Assembly (NCBI GenBank): GCA_963721005.1
Contig: CAVRHR010000003.1
Coordinates: 1-64,000 of the forward strand
Length of the DNA stretch: 64,000 nucleotides
Source: VAZQ01 sp963721005
Lineage (GTDB): Bacteria; Pseudomonadota; Alphaproteobacteria; Rhizobiales; Xanthobacteraceae
Reading direction: 5' to 3'
The position numbers and the translations under genes were made by a program. Position 1 is the first letter of the stretch, and every line of letters starts with the position of its first letter. This document shows, piece by piece, positions 24,880 through 34,164 of the stretch. The notes under the pieces were generated by a model. The model searched no databases, was not told the origin of the DNA, and worked only from the letters and a program-made list of their open reading frames with translations.

Positions 24880-26221
24880 TCAAATCTGCGCCCGTTTGCG
24901 CGACAGACCGAGCCCTTGGCGGTCCTCATGGCGCGCCATGGTCTGATCCTGGGCATCGAGCGTCGAATGATCGATCGCCAGGTCCAGATGCTTGATGTAG
25001 CGCTGCGCCGCCTCGGATCGCGCAGGAATTGTCGTCGATTCCATGAGCCCCGCCAGCGCGGCTCTCAGCCGCCGCATCACCTGAACCGACGTCGCCCCAT
25101 ATTGCCGGATCTCGTCGAAGGCGAGAGCCAGGTAATCTTCCCACGTAGGCATGGGAAAGATTAATCGAAGGATTCCGTCCGAATCCTGCGCGTGGCCGGC
25201 ATCCAGGTCGCGCCGCCCCAGGCGGCGCAGCAGATCCTCGATCTGATCCATGGCCTGCACCGCCGTGGTCGGATCGTTGATGGCGGGAGAGAGGGCCTTG
25301 ATGGCGATATCGACCAGCAGGCGGATCGGGTATTTCGGGTCCTGCTCGAAGGTACGCTCCCGCGCCAGCTCGATCGCACCCATCAATTCCTTCTCGGACA
25401 ACGGAACTCTTGGCCCCATGCACCCGTAGCATCAAGGTGTCGTCGACCAAAGTATCGCCGACCGCGCAGGTCATCACGATGATCGCCTGCGCCTGTCGGG
25501 CCTGCCGGACCAAGGCCTCGATATGGAACTTGGCGATCGGGCGCGGCTCGCCGGAGTACTTGACCGTTTGAGTGACCGGAGCCAGCCCGACCTCCTCAAG
25601 AGCGCCGCTTCCGCCTTTCCGCCCCGGCTCCGGTCTCTCATCGAAACGGAGAAACATCTCCTGAATGACAATGCGGCCCTTGTCGCCGATCTGCTGCAGG
25701 ACACTCACGATCTGCAGATCGCGCAGGCGCTGTACCAGGCAGGAGAAAAGCAGCATGCTTGCGATAAGCAGAGCCGCTACCATCAGCACGGATAACATCG
25801 GCACGGTACCGGACCCGTTTCGATCGACCCAGGCGAGCGTTGCCAGAGAATAGATGAAGGTGGCCACGAAGATTCCGAGCGAATGAAACAGTATCTGGTC
25901 GCGGGCAAACCAAAGCGCCAGCCGCGGCGAATATGCAATGGCGCTGAACTGCACCATGACGAAGGCGATGGCAAAGACGATGCCGGTGAGCGCCAACATG
26001 CCGGAAGCCGCGGCGGAAAGGAACGCCTGGGCCGAGCTCACCGAGACCCCGAATTCGTTGCTTGGAAGATACGCATTCTCCAAGCGGGGCAGTACAAGGC
26101 TGCAACCGACACTTCCAGCCGCATAGATGATCGGAATCAGCCACGGCGGCATTGCCGTTATGGTGCGGCCCATTTCGCCTTCCATACTCTGCCGACGTAA
26201 TCCGGGGTGAAGGTTGTCCAT
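24880..26221 (-). CDS. DUF2254 family membrane protein (one frameshift)
   Basis: The gene encodes about 446 residues. Four hydrophobic helices fill the N-terminal 150 residues (for example IPIIYAAGSVGCSLVLP and MLALTGIVFAIAFVMVQF). A soluble C-terminal half contains the DUF2254 signature YPIRLLVDIAIKALSPAIND. The function is unknown. A single extra base in GAACTC at 25404-25409 splits the frame, and removing one A restores the protein (AKSPLSEKEL) and creates GACTC. The start at 26221 (ATG) is preferred to a GTG three bases earlier. The gene follows ppk2 by 21 bases on the same strand, so the two are probably co-transcribed. Confidence 0.85.
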
Positions 26222-26242
26222 CACGCTTGGACGGATGTCGCG

Positions 26243-27082
26243 TCAGTACTTTTCTGGCACCAGCTTCCTCCCCTTCAGGAAGGCCCGATCATCGTATGCC
26301 CCCTTGCCGGATCGCTTGGGCAGCTTGACCCTCTTCCGCGCAATCTTTCGGTAGGGGATCAGGCTCAGAATATGCGAAATACAATTGAGCCGCGCCCGCC
26401 GCTTGTCGTCCGAAAACACGATATGCCAGCGAGCGTGCTTGCTGTCGGTCGTCTTCAACATCATGTCACGCGCCTTGGAAAATTCATGCCAACGCTTGTA
26501 TGATTCGACGTCCATAGGGCTCAATTTCCATTGGCGGAGCGGATCCTCGATGCGGGCGGCGAAGCGCCTTTCCTGCTCGGCCGGCCCCACCTCCAACCAT
26601 ATCTTGATCAGCCGAATCCCGCCCTCAACGATGTATTTCTCGATTTCGGGGCAAAGGTCGAGGAAGCGCTGATGCTGTTCCTCGCTGCAGAAGCCCATGA
26701 CGTATTCGACGCCCGCGCGATTGTACCAGCTGCGGTCGAAGATGACGATCTCGCCCGCGGCCGGGAACCGTTCGATGTAGCGCTGCACAAACATCTGGGT
26801 TTTTTCGCGATCCGAAGGCGCCGGAAGCGCCACCACACGAAAAACGCGCGGGCTCACGCGCTCCGTAATCGCCTTGATGGTTCCGCCCTTGCCGGCCGCA
26901 TCGCGGCCCTCGAACAGGAGGATGACCCGCTCCCCGGTCTCCTTTGCCCAGTCCTGTAGCCGGCAGAGCTCAACCTGAAGCTTGCGCAATTCCTTTTCGT
27001 AGGCTCTGCGCTTCATCTTGCCGACCGGCCGCCGGTTCCCGGCCACCAAAGTAGCACCGGTCGAATTCTTATCTCTGAGCAT
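26243..27082 (-). CDS. ppk2: Polyphosphate kinase 2
   Basis: The protein has 279 residues. PPK2 enzymes transfer phosphate between polyphosphate and nucleotides (ADP/ATP or GDP/GTP). Conserved parts are the Walker A loop FEGRDAAGKGGT and the Walker B region IFDRSWYNRAGVE. The lid region EDPLRQWKLSPMDVESYKRW and a C-terminal segment binding the chain also fit. The length fits the one-domain class I enzymes. In the window it sits among genes of energy storage (phasin, acetate kinase, DUF3141), which suggests a role in ATP supply when respiration is limited. A degenerate FNR/FixK-like site lies 54 bases upstream. Confidence 0.95.
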   Translation of the reverse strand: MLRDKNSTGATLVAGNRRPVGKMKRRAYEKELRKLQVELCRLQDWAKETGERVILLFEGRDAAGKGGTIKAITERVSPRVFRVVALPAPSDREKTQMFVQRYIERFPAAGEIVIFDRSWYNRAGVEYVMGFCSEEQHQRFLDLCPEIEKYIVEGGIRLIKIWLEVGPAEQERRFAARIEDPLRQWKLSPMDVESYKRWHEFSKARDMMLKTTDSKHARWHIVFSDDKRRARLNCISHILSLIPYRKIARKRVKLPKRSGKGAYDDRAFLKGRKLVPEKY

Positions 27083-27135
27083 GATGGAGCCTCATGAATA
27101 CGCTGGCGATTTTGCGCCTCTACCGGCCCGCAATA

Positions 27136-27149
27136 TTGCGATAAATCAA
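27136..27149. promoter_or_regulatory. Degenerate FNR/FixK-like site
   Basis: TTGCG-ATAA-ATCAA has one perfect half and one degenerate half. It lies between the divergent ppk2 (start 27082) and the gene at 27210, so it could serve either. It is not counted among the perfect sites. Confidence 0.4.
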
Positions 27150-27209
27150 ATTCGCGCCAACCCGAATTGAATAGATTGCTGCCGGACAATCGAAGGAGAA
27201 GAGCCCATC

Positions 27210-27662
27210 ATGACGACCAAAACCGCCGATCTCCTGCCCGCCGCAAAAGACCTAATGCGGAAGATCGCCTTGACCCAGGCCGAGAAGGCCTCCGAAGACA
27301 TGCGCAACCGCTCCGCCGCGGAAGCCGAGAAGACGGCCTTGATCGAGCAGCTATCCAAGCCGTCGGGGGTCTCCGACGAGGAGGGAATTCGGCGCGCCAT
27401 AACGGTTATCGAGCGCGCGGCGAGCAATGGCCTGACCGAAATTCAGGTCTTCCGCTTTCCCAATCTGCTCTGCACCGATCGCGGACGCGCGATCAATCAG
27501 CAGGAGGCGGGCTGGGAAAGAACCCTCACCGGCGTGCCGAAAGAGATTTACGACCTATGGATCAGGCATTTCCGCGACCGTGGGTACAAGCTGCGGGTTC
27601 AGATCATCGATTTTCCGGGCGGGATGCCGGGAGACGTCGGGATGACCCTGAGCTGGAGTTGA
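27210..27662 (+). CDS. Conserved hypothetical protein, soluble
   Basis: The protein has 150 residues. The N-terminal 50 residues form a charged helix, followed by a domain with TEIQVFRFPNLLCTDRGRAI and GYKLRVQIIDFPGGMPGDVG. No signal peptide, membrane helix or known catalytic motif is visible. GAAGGAGAAG stands a few bases before the ATG, a good ribosome binding site. I do not recognise a characterised family. It is divergent from ppk2 across a possible operator. Confidence 0.7.
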   Translation: MTTKTADLLPAAKDLMRKIALTQAEKASEDMRNRSAAEAEKTALIEQLSKPSGVSDEEGIRRAITVIERAASNGLTEIQVFRFPNLLCTDRGRAINQQEAGWERTLTGVPKEIYDLWIRHFRDRGYKLRVQIIDFPGGMPGDVGMTLSWS

Positions 27663-27696
27663 CCGCCCTCCCCGGGGCGGTCCAGCGAGTGTGACC

Positions 27697-28392
27697 ATGG
27701 CCAATGAAGCGCCCAATCAGGCGGCTCACGACGCCCTAACTCGCCATAACCTGAAGACCCCCAAGGCAGCCGCGATTGCGGGAATGCTGTTTTCCATCCT
27801 GTTGCTCGCCGTATTCGCGTTGTTGCGGATCGCCGTACCGACGGATCCCAAGGAGCCGGGCGCTTGGCTCAGCGGCAGCTCGAGCTCGCTCGCGCTGGCA
27901 ATGAATCTCGTGCCGTTCGCCGGCATCGCGTTCCTGTGGTTCATCGGCGTGTTGCGCGATCGGCTCGGCCCGCGCGAAGATCGCTTCTTTGCGACCGTGT
28001 TCTTTGGTAGCGGCATCTTGTTCCTAAGCATGTTGTTCACGTCCGCCGCCTTGGTGGGTGGCCTGCTGATGGCTTTCGCGACCGAACCGGGGCAATTGAT
28101 CGACTCCGCGACATACTACTTCGCGCGCGCCGCCGTCTACAACATCGTGAATATCTACATGACCAAGATGGCAGGCGTGTTCATGATCACCACGTCGACA
28201 ATGGCGGTCTATACCGGTTTCGCTCCGCGTTGGCTGACCATTCTCGGCTACACATTGGCTATATTGGTGTTGTTCGGCAGCTATCAAATCGCCTGGAGCT
28301 TCGTGGTCTTTCCGCTGTGGGTCTTTGTCACCAGCACCTACATCCTGGTCGATAACATCAGCCGGCCGGCCGGCATCGGAGCCAAGGTCTGA
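27697..28392 (+). CDS. Multi-pass membrane protein of unknown function
   Basis: The protein has 231 residues and six predicted membrane helices, for example AAIAGMLFSILLLAVFALLR and AMNLVPFAGIAFLWFIGVL. No transporter signature is recognised. The start at ATG 27697 is chosen over a GTG two codons earlier. It begins 34 bases after the preceding hypothetical gene in the same direction, so the pair may be an operon. The polar loops carry few charged residues. Confidence 0.7.
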   Translation: MANEAPNQAAHDALTRHNLKTPKAAAIAGMLFSILLLAVFALLRIAVPTDPKEPGAWLSGSSSSLALAMNLVPFAGIAFLWFIGVLRDRLGPREDRFFATVFFGSGILFLSMLFTSAALVGGLLMAFATEPGQLIDSATYYFARAAVYNIVNIYMTKMAGVFMITTSTMAVYTGFAPRWLTILGYTLAILVLFGSYQIAWSFVVFPLWVFVTSTYILVDNISRPAGIGAKV

Positions 28393-28421
28393 GCTGACCC
28401 CGCGGTCAAGCCGTCCGAACG

Positions 28422-28742
28422 TTAACCGCGCCGGCCGTAACGCCGCCAAGCCCAGAACACCGCCAGAACGAGGAGCGAGCCCAAGAACGCCGCCAGCAGG
28501 TCGCGCAAGGAGATCGAAATCGCGTCCAGTCGCGCGAACAGCGAAAACACATGGAATACCACACCCCCGATAATCGCCCCCAATGTGCCGAGGGCCAGGT
28601 TGACCGCAATACCAAATCCCCGCCGTTGACGCTTGACGACCATCCCGGCGGCACTGCCGCCGAGCAGGCCGACGATGAGCCAGGTGATGAATTGCGCAAC
28701 CGAGAACGGCACCGAGAGCCTCCGTTCGATCCAGGTCGTCAC
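28422..28742 (-). CDS. GlsB/YeaQ/YmgE family membrane protein
   Basis: The protein has 106 residues and three hydrophobic helices. QFITWLIVGLLGGSAAGMVV and the later GTLGAIIGGVVFHVF carry the glycine patterns of the family. These small inner-membrane proteins (also called transglycosylase-associated) are often linked to general stress, without a known activity. The ATG overlaps the stop of the upstream acylase-like gene by four bases (ATGA), so translation is coupled. The FNR/FixK site at 30811 probably controls all three genes. Confidence 0.85.
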   Translation of the reverse strand: MTTWIERRLSVPFSVAQFITWLIVGLLGGSAAGMVVKRQRRGFGIAVNLALGTLGAIIGGVVFHVFSLFARLDAISISLRDLLAAFLGSLLVLAVFWAWRRYGRRG

Positions 28743-29617
28743 GCCGCATCGACTTTGCGGCCCAGGTAACAGACTTCCTCGTGAATTCGCGTGTCCTCCG
28801 GTTTCATCGGAATCAAGAGATAGCTGTCCTCGCTGACGGTCATCGCGCGGCCGGATTGAAATCCGAACGACTGGCCTTTCTCGATGAACTGGAAATTATC
28901 GACCTTTCCGGCATACCGGAAATCATCGGCTTCCTTGGTCACCACCGAATAAACGTCGACGATGTGGAGCGGCCGTGCCGCCGGCTGCTCGGTTCCCGCA
29001 ATCATCCCCAGCAGCGATAGCAGCGAAACTATCGACTGGTATGCGACATCGTTCGAGCGCTTGTCAAAATGACTGCCGGACTCGAGCGTCGCCGACTTGG
29101 CCCCGTGGGTGTTGGCATAGTTCTCGGCATCGCCTCCAATCGCTCCGCTCGAAAATTTGCTCCAGCCGGTCATGATCCGCGGTATGCCGAGTTTCGAATA
29201 AAAGCCGACCGCGCCCTGCTCAGCAACCACGAAGGGCTCCTGCGCGATCGGCGCCGAATGGAGATCGAGGAAGTAGTCGCAATCGTGAAGAACGCTCTTG
29301 AGCTCCTGCGCACGGTTGAATTCGTAGGATGTCCGGTCGATTTCGGAGCCGTAGTCCTCTCGGAACAGACGATTCAGGTTGTGCTTGAGGTACCTGCGCT
29401 CGGCCGCAAGCGCCCGCTCGTTGCCGCGCACCAAGGTGAGCGAGCCCTGCCGCAGCGTTCTCGTCCCCGCGAACAGGTCGAAGAACAGCTTCTCGATGGC
29501 ATGGACCCCGCTCAGCTCGTCGCCATGCACGCCGCCGAACAGGACGACGCGCGGCCCGCGCGCATTCTCCGTGATTCGGATCACGCTGGAAATTTCAGCG
29601 TCTCGTTCGATGATCAT
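28739..29617 (-). CDS. Succinylglutamate desuccinylase/aspartoacylase-like zinc hydrolase
   Basis: The protein has 292 residues from the start chosen here and belongs to the AstE/AspA branch of the M14-like zinc carboxypeptidase fold. GGVHGDELSG gives the HxxE zinc ligands (His31, Glu34), and FLDLHSAP gives the third ligand (His120). The substrate-loop region LKHNLNRLF matches the family. Start 29617 is preferred because GGGAG stands eight bases upstream. In-frame ATGs at 29647 and 29632 are alternatives. Such enzymes remove acyl groups from amino acids, and the actual substrate here is unknown. It lies between a C39-type peptidase and a GlsB protein in a tight operon. Confidence 0.85.
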   Translation of the reverse strand: MIIERDAEISSVIRITENARGPRVVLFGGVHGDELSGVHAIEKLFFDLFAGTRTLRQGSLTLVRGNERALAAERRYLKHNLNRLFREDYGSEIDRTSYEFNRAQELKSVLHDCDYFLDLHSAPIAQEPFVVAEQGAVGFYSKLGIPRIMTGWSKFSSGAIGGDAENYANTHGAKSATLESGSHFDKRSNDVAYQSIVSLLSLLGMIAGTEQPAARPLHIVDVYSVVTKEADDFRYAGKVDNFQFIEKGQSFGFQSGRAMTVSEDSYLLIPMKPEDTRIHEEVCYLGRKVDAA

Positions 29618-29661
29618 GATATGCGCTCCCATTGCGCTGAAATCCAATGGCCGCCCCGATC

Positions 29662-30750
29662 TCAGACCGGCGCCGCCCGTTCGGCAAGGAGGTCGCTCGC
29701 CGCCTTGGCCAGCGCTTTCGGCGAGATGAACCTCTGATCGACCAGCTTTCCCGCATGCTTCCCGGCGACCTCTTTGAACTTGCGCTCCCAGACATTCTCG
29801 AACAGGCAGACGATCGCCGAATGGTCGGGGGGAAGTTGCCGCGCCAATTTTTGGATGTCACCGGCAGACAGACCGAAATCGCCTTCGGCCGCCGCCTGGA
29901 CGGCGGATTCGATCCGGGACATGCGCGATCCCGCGCCGCCGATGCTCCCGCTGGTGACGGCGGCAACCAGTGCATTGATGACGATCGCGTCTTCATCCTC
30001 CTGCAGGCCGCTGCCTTCCATCCCCGAGACATTGCCGTCCTTGTCCTTGCGTAGAAAGATGAAGGCATTCGGCCTGACGCCCGCATCCTTCCAGAGGTCT
30101 CGCAGCTCGTGAAGAAAATCATAGGGCAGAAGAAAGCCGCGGAACTCGGTGATTATCAGGTTCAGCGAGCCCATTTTCCGAAAGTCGAGGGATGAGACAT
30201 CCACCCCCCCGACCGCCTTGCGTTCGGCGGGCCTATCACCGCGAATGAAGATCCCCAGATGTATCAATTTCGGATTGTTCTTAAGGTCGCCGCCCATGAC
30301 CTGATGCCAATGCGCCTCGAACATTTTCCGCGGTACGAACGCCTTGCTCATCCGCACATACGGGTCTTGGAAGTAGACGTAGTCCGAATCGACGCCCAAG
30401 ACTACGATGTAGTGACCGTTATCCCAGTCTTCCTCCACCGACGGAGCGGAACCGCTTTGGCTTCTCCACACCTGGGCGAGGCCAATCATCGGATTGCCGT
30501 CGCTGGTGAATTGCTCGACCTCGTCCAGCGTGAGATTTTCCTTGGCTTGCGCTTCGAAGCCGAGGGAACGGGCACCGGACACGATGTCCTCCGGATACGT
30601 GCCGGCCTCGGGCGTGGTGTGCAGGAGCCTCATCAGCTCGGCCTCATCCACGTCCTTGCCCCAGTAGCCCAGCACCGATTGGAGGGCTGACGCGCCGCAG
30701 GAGTATTCCGTCACCTGGCGCGTTCTGTTCAGTAATCGAAACCGCTCCAT
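29662..30750 (-). CDS. C39-type cysteine peptidase fused to a DUF1269/DUF6325-like C-terminal domain
   Basis: The protein has 362 residues. Its first 150 residues form a papain-like C39 peptidase domain with YSCGASALQSVLGYWG (Cys18) and NGHYIVVLGVDSDYVYFQDP (His113, Asp129), so the catalytic triad appears complete. There is no signal peptide and no ABC transporter part. The second half (about residues 185-362) contains IITEFRGFLLPYDFLHELR, AFIFLRKDKDGNVSGME and LPPDHSAIVCLFENVWE. That pattern resembles DUF1269/DUF6325 proteins of unknown role. The combination is unusual. Start 30750 has GGAGGTGTCA upstream. It leads an operon with the acylase and GlsB proteins under a perfect FNR/FixK site. 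Confidence 0.8.
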   Translation of the reverse strand: MERFRLLNRTRQVTEYSCGASALQSVLGYWGKDVDEAELMRLLHTTPEAGTYPEDIVSGARSLGFEAQAKENLTLDEVEQFTSDGNPMIGLAQVWRSQSGSAPSVEEDWDNGHYIVVLGVDSDYVYFQDPYVRMSKAFVPRKMFEAHWHQVMGGDLKNNPKLIHLGIFIRGDRPAERKAVGGVDVSSLDFRKMGSLNLIITEFRGFLLPYDFLHELRDLWKDAGVRPNAFIFLRKDKDGNVSGMEGSGLQEDEDAIVINALVAAVTSGSIGGAGSRMSRIESAVQAAAEGDFGLSAGDIQKLARQLPPDHSAIVCLFENVWERKFKEVAGKHAGKLVDQRFISPKALAKAASDLLAERAAPV

Positions 30751-30810
30751 TGACACCTCCGGCGGCTCGCAATGCCATCGATAAGCCTACGGGCGCTCGG
30801 CGCCAAATTG

Positions 30811-30824
30811 TTGATATACATCAA
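30811..30824. promoter_or_regulatory. FNR/FixK-type operator
   Basis: TTGAT-ATAC-ATCAA is a perfect palindrome match between the end of the SulP gene and the start of the C39-peptidase gene. Its centre is 67 bases from the ATG at 30750. Confidence 0.88.
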
Positions 30825-30874
30825 AACGGAAGTGCAACCATCTGGACTCGAGCGGCTCAATCGGGACGCATTTC

Positions 30875-32581
30875 TTACGCGGTATCTCCAGCCAGCAGGC
30901 TGCCGAGTGTCACGGCACGATCGATTCGGCCGACTTTCGCCTCGATGCCGTCGGCCCGCAGCAGGTCGCGCACCGATCCGTGGGCGCCGACGATGCGTAG
31001 CGCGATCTCCCGGCTGGCGAGCTCGCCGTGCAGCTCATGCAGCATGCGAGCCCCTGCGAGGTCGACATACGGCGCGGCCGAGAGATCGCAGACAACCATG
31101 TGGACATTCCGGGCACCGGCTGATCGAACCCGGGTCAGGGCTGATTCCAGGACGGCGTCGGCGTTGACGTAAATCAGTGAGGCTTCAGGACGAAATGCGA
31201 TCACGCCACGCAGCACTTCGTTTTCCGGATGTCGCGCCAAGTCTGAATAATTGTCGACACCAGGGACACGGCCCAGAAAGGCCACATGCACGCGCGACGA
31301 CCTCGCCAGCAGCAACAAGACGGAGACCAATGCGGCGAGGAGGATGCCTTGAAGTATTCCGAGAAGCAGCACCCCCGCGATGGCCGTCGTCGCGGCGTAG
31401 AAATCCAGCCGGCTCACGCGCCACATGCGGAACACCGCCGGGAAATCGAACAATCCCATGATCGCGGTCAGAACCACCGCTGCCAGGACGGCCTTTGGCA
31501 GATTCTCCAAGAGGTCGGTCAGGAAGAGCAGGCAGAATGCGAGCGTAGTGGAGGCGAAGACGAGGGCCAGTGGGGTGTGTGCGCCGGCTTTGTCGTTGAC
31601 CGCCGATTGCGACAGGCCGCCCGCCACCGGATAGCCATGTCCGATCGCAGCCGCGAGATTGGCGGCCCCGATACCGAGGAACTCCTGCCGCGTGTCCAGT
31701 GGATATCCGTGCTTCGCCGCAAAGGTGCGGGCGGCAGATACGCCCTCGATATAGGCGAGCAGCACACAACCAGCTGCCAATGGGACGATTCCCTCGACGT
31801 CCCGCAGTCTAAGGACCGGGCCCGCCAAGCTGGGTAAGCCCGCCGGAATTTCCCCTGTCGTCGGCACACCAAGCGCGGGAAGTGCAAACGCGGTCGCCGC
31901 AGCGATCGACAGGACGACGACCGCGAGGGCCACCGGTTTGCCTGGGAGCCAACGCTCGCCGAGCAAAAGCAGCATGATCGCGACGGCACCAACCGCAAGC
32001 ACGAGATGATGCATATGGCCGAGCTGGCCGATCAAAAGGTATGTCCTTTCGAAGAAATTGTGACCGCCACCCGCGACGCCGAAGAGGCTCGGCAATTGGG
32101 TCATCGCAATGGTCAAGCCTGCACCGATCTTGAAGCCAACCAGAATACTGTTGCTGATCAATTTAACCAGCACGCTCAGTCGGAATAGCCAGGCAAATAG
32201 ACAAAGCGCAGCCACCGCGAAGGCTGCGAGACTTGCGATTTGTGCGTAACGTTGGGCGTCCCCTTCCGCCATTGCCCCGACTGTTCCGGCAATCATCAGC
32301 GAAATGGCAGATGTGGGCCCGATTGCGAGCTGACGCGAGGACCCGAGCAGGGCATAGCCCAGTCCTCCGAGCAGGTATCCGTAAACGCCGACTTGCGGGG
32401 GCAGACCTGCGAGACCAGCGTATGCCAGAGAAACCGGAATCGCGTAGGCAGCCAGTGTCAGGCCGGCAACGATGTCGCCCGGGAGCCAATTGGCCCGGTA
32501 TCCACCCAACCAACGGGCTGGCGGAAACCACGCGAACGCGGCCAAACCAATCCGGTGTCGCGCCGAATCCGTCATTCGCAT
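30875..32581 (-). CDS. SulP family anion permease with STAS domain
   Basis: The protein has about 568 residues. The transport part shows the SulP N-terminal pattern PGDIVAGLTLAAYAIPVSLAYAGLAGLPP (residues about 25-53) and some 10-12 helices. The C-terminal STAS domain (about residues 450-555) contains ASLIYVNADAVLESALTRV and CDLSAAPYVDLAGARMLHEL. SulP proteins carry sulfate, bicarbonate or dicarboxylates, and which one cannot be told here. Start 32581 is chosen by fit to the family, as the frame extends to 32782 with unrelated residues. It is the last gene of the phasin-to-fabI run. Confidence 0.9.
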   Translation of the reverse strand: MRMTDSARHRIGLAAFAWFPPARWLGGYRANWLPGDIVAGLTLAAYAIPVSLAYAGLAGLPPQVGVYGYLLGGLGYALLGSSRQLAIGPTSAISLMIAGTVGAMAEGDAQRYAQIASLAAFAVAALCLFAWLFRLSVLVKLISNSILVGFKIGAGLTIAMTQLPSLFGVAGGGHNFFERTYLLIGQLGHMHHLVLAVGAVAIMLLLLGERWLPGKPVALAVVVLSIAAATAFALPALGVPTTGEIPAGLPSLAGPVLRLRDVEGIVPLAAGCVLLAYIEGVSAARTFAAKHGYPLDTRQEFLGIGAANLAAAIGHGYPVAGGLSQSAVNDKAGAHTPLALVFASTTLAFCLLFLTDLLENLPKAVLAAVVLTAIMGLFDFPAVFRMWRVSRLDFYAATTAIAGVLLLGILQGILLAALVSVLLLLARSSRVHVAFLGRVPGVDNYSDLARHPENEVLRGVIAFRPEASLIYVNADAVLESALTRVRSAGARNVHMVVCDLSAAPYVDLAGARMLHELHGELASREIALRIVGAHGSVRDLLRADGIEAKVGRIDRAVTLGSLLAGDTA

Positions 32582-32684
32582 TCTCTGATGCCCGCCCACT
32601 TCGTACCGACCGCGCCAGGCGACGTGGCACTCCGCTCGCGGGCGTCGCAACTGTCGCTCCCGCCGGCGACTGTTCCGCCGGCGA

Positions 32685-33467
32685 CTAATCGATAATGTGG
32701 TAGCCGCCGTCAACGTAAAGGGTCTCGCCGGTGATGAGGCGAGCCGCGTCATGGGCCAGAAAGGCGGTCGCGATACCGACATCCTCGATGCTCACCAGGC
32801 TGCGCGCAGGCGCCTTCGCCCTCGCCCTTTCGAGCAAGTCGTCGAATTCCGGAATACCGGAGGCAGCCCTGGTCGAGAGCGGTCCGGGCGAGATCGCATG
32901 CACCCGGATGCCCTTCGGGCCGAGCTCGGCCGCCATGTAGCGGACCGCGCTTTCCAGCGCTGCCTTGGCGACACCCATCACGTTGTAGTTTTGCACGACC
33001 ATCTGGCTGCCATAGTAGCTCATCGTGAACAGTGTCCCGCCCTTGGCCATCAAAGGCTCGGCCAGATGCGCCATGCGCATGAACGACCAGCAAGAGACTT
33101 CCATGGTGGTCAGGAAGCCCTCGCACGGAACATCGACCACCCTCCCCTGCAGCGTGTCCTTGGGCGAAAAGGCGATCGAGTGAACGACGAAGTCAAGCTC
33201 GCCCCAAGTCAGGGCGATGCGTTCGAAGACCGCTTCCATCTGTCCGGCCGTGCGCACATCGAGTGGCATGAAGATCGGGGCCTCGAGCTCGCGCGCGAGC
33301 GGCTCGACAAATTTCTTGGCCTTGTCGTTGAGATAGGTGACCGCCAACTCGGCGCCGAGCGCTCGAAAGGACTTGGCGCAGCCCCAGGCGATCGACTGCT
33401 CGTTGGCGATGCCGACAACGAGGCCTCGCTTGCCCTCGAGGAGCTTGACCTTTGCAACGGGAATCAT
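32685..33467 (-). CDS. fabI: Enoyl-[acyl-carrier-protein] reductase I (FabI-type)
   Basis: The protein has 260 residues and is a short-chain dehydrogenase-like enoyl reductase. It has the FabI nucleotide site GKRGLVVGIANEQSIAWGCA and the active site Tyr-x6-Lys within NYNVMGVAKAALE. A second conserved Tyr lies in SYYGSQ and the product end is GETLYVDGGYHI. It would reduce trans-2-enoyl-ACP in fatty acid synthesis with NAD(P)H. Its place in a CoA-transferase/phasin operon rather than beside fabB/fabA suggests a second, conditionally expressed copy. The start at 33467 has GAGGGAAG upstream. Confidence 0.93.
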   Translation of the reverse strand: MIPVAKVKLLEGKRGLVVGIANEQSIAWGCAKSFRALGAELAVTYLNDKAKKFVEPLARELEAPIFMPLDVRTAGQMEAVFERIALTWGELDFVVHSIAFSPKDTLQGRVVDVPCEGFLTTMEVSCWSFMRMAHLAEPLMAKGGTLFTMSYYGSQMVVQNYNVMGVAKAALESAVRYMAAELGPKGIRVHAISPGPLSTRAASGIPEFDDLLERARAKAPARSLVSIEDVGIATAFLAHDAARLITGETLYVDGGYHIID

Positions 33468-33506
33468 GGGAAGCTTCCCTCTGTAAAGCACTTCTATTCC
33501 GGAGGC

Positions 33507-34157
33507 TTAGATCGGCATTTCCGGAACCTGGTTTGGGATGACCAGCTCGGCTTGTGTTGCGGCGGCGACCTGACCGATGGATATCCCGGGCCCGGTCTCC
33601 ATGAGAGTTGCGCGGCCGTCGGAAAATGCGATCACGGCGAGTTCCGTAACAACCAAGTGCACCGGGCGGGTCGAGGTGAGCGGAAGCGTGCATTCCTTGA
33701 CAATCTTCGATGCGCCTTTGGCGGAATGCTGCATCGCCACGATCACTCGCTTGGCACCAGAGACGAGGTCCATTGCGCCCCCCATCCCGGGCACCATCTT
33801 CTTGGGGATCATCCAGTTGGCCAGGCGGCCGCGCTGGTCGACCTGCAGGCCACCTAGTACCGTCAGATCGAGATGACCTCCGCGAATGAGGCCAAACGAC
33901 ATGGCGCTGTCGAATATGCTGGCACCGGGCAGGGCCGTCACGGGACGGCCGCCGGCGTCGGTAAGCATCGGCTGCGCCATGCCTTCTTCCGGCGGCGAGC
34001 CGGTGCCGATCAATCCATTTTCGGATTGGAAGAAGACCTGCATGCCTGATGGAAGATAGTTCGCAACCATGGTGGGAATCCCAATACCGAGATTGACCAG
34101 CATGCCCGGCGCAAGCTCCCTGGCGATCCGGCGCGCGATGATCTCTTGCGGTTCCAT
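33507..34157 (-). CDS. CoA transferase subunit B (3-oxoacid CoA-transferase type)
   Basis: The protein has 216 residues and is the beta subunit of a family I CoA transferase. The catalytic glutamate lies in QSENGLIGTG, and GMGGAMDLVSGAKRVIVAM is the usual second motif. With subunit A it would move CoA between succinyl-CoA or acetyl-CoA and acetoacetate or a similar acid. A start at 34181 would overlap subunit A, but I chose 34157, where the family N-terminus (EPQEIIARRIARELAPG) begins. It lies 7 bases after subunit A. Confidence 0.92.
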   Translation of the reverse strand: MEPQEIIARRIARELAPGMLVNLGIGIPTMVANYLPSGMQVFFQSENGLIGTGSPPEEGMAQPMLTDAGGRPVTALPGASIFDSAMSFGLIRGGHLDLTVLGGLQVDQRGRLANWMIPKKMVPGMGGAMDLVSGAKRVIVAMQHSAKGASKIVKECTLPLTSTRPVHLVVTELAVIAFSDGRATLMETGPGISIGQVAAATQAELVIPNQVPEMPI

Positions 34158-34164
34158 TCTTGGC

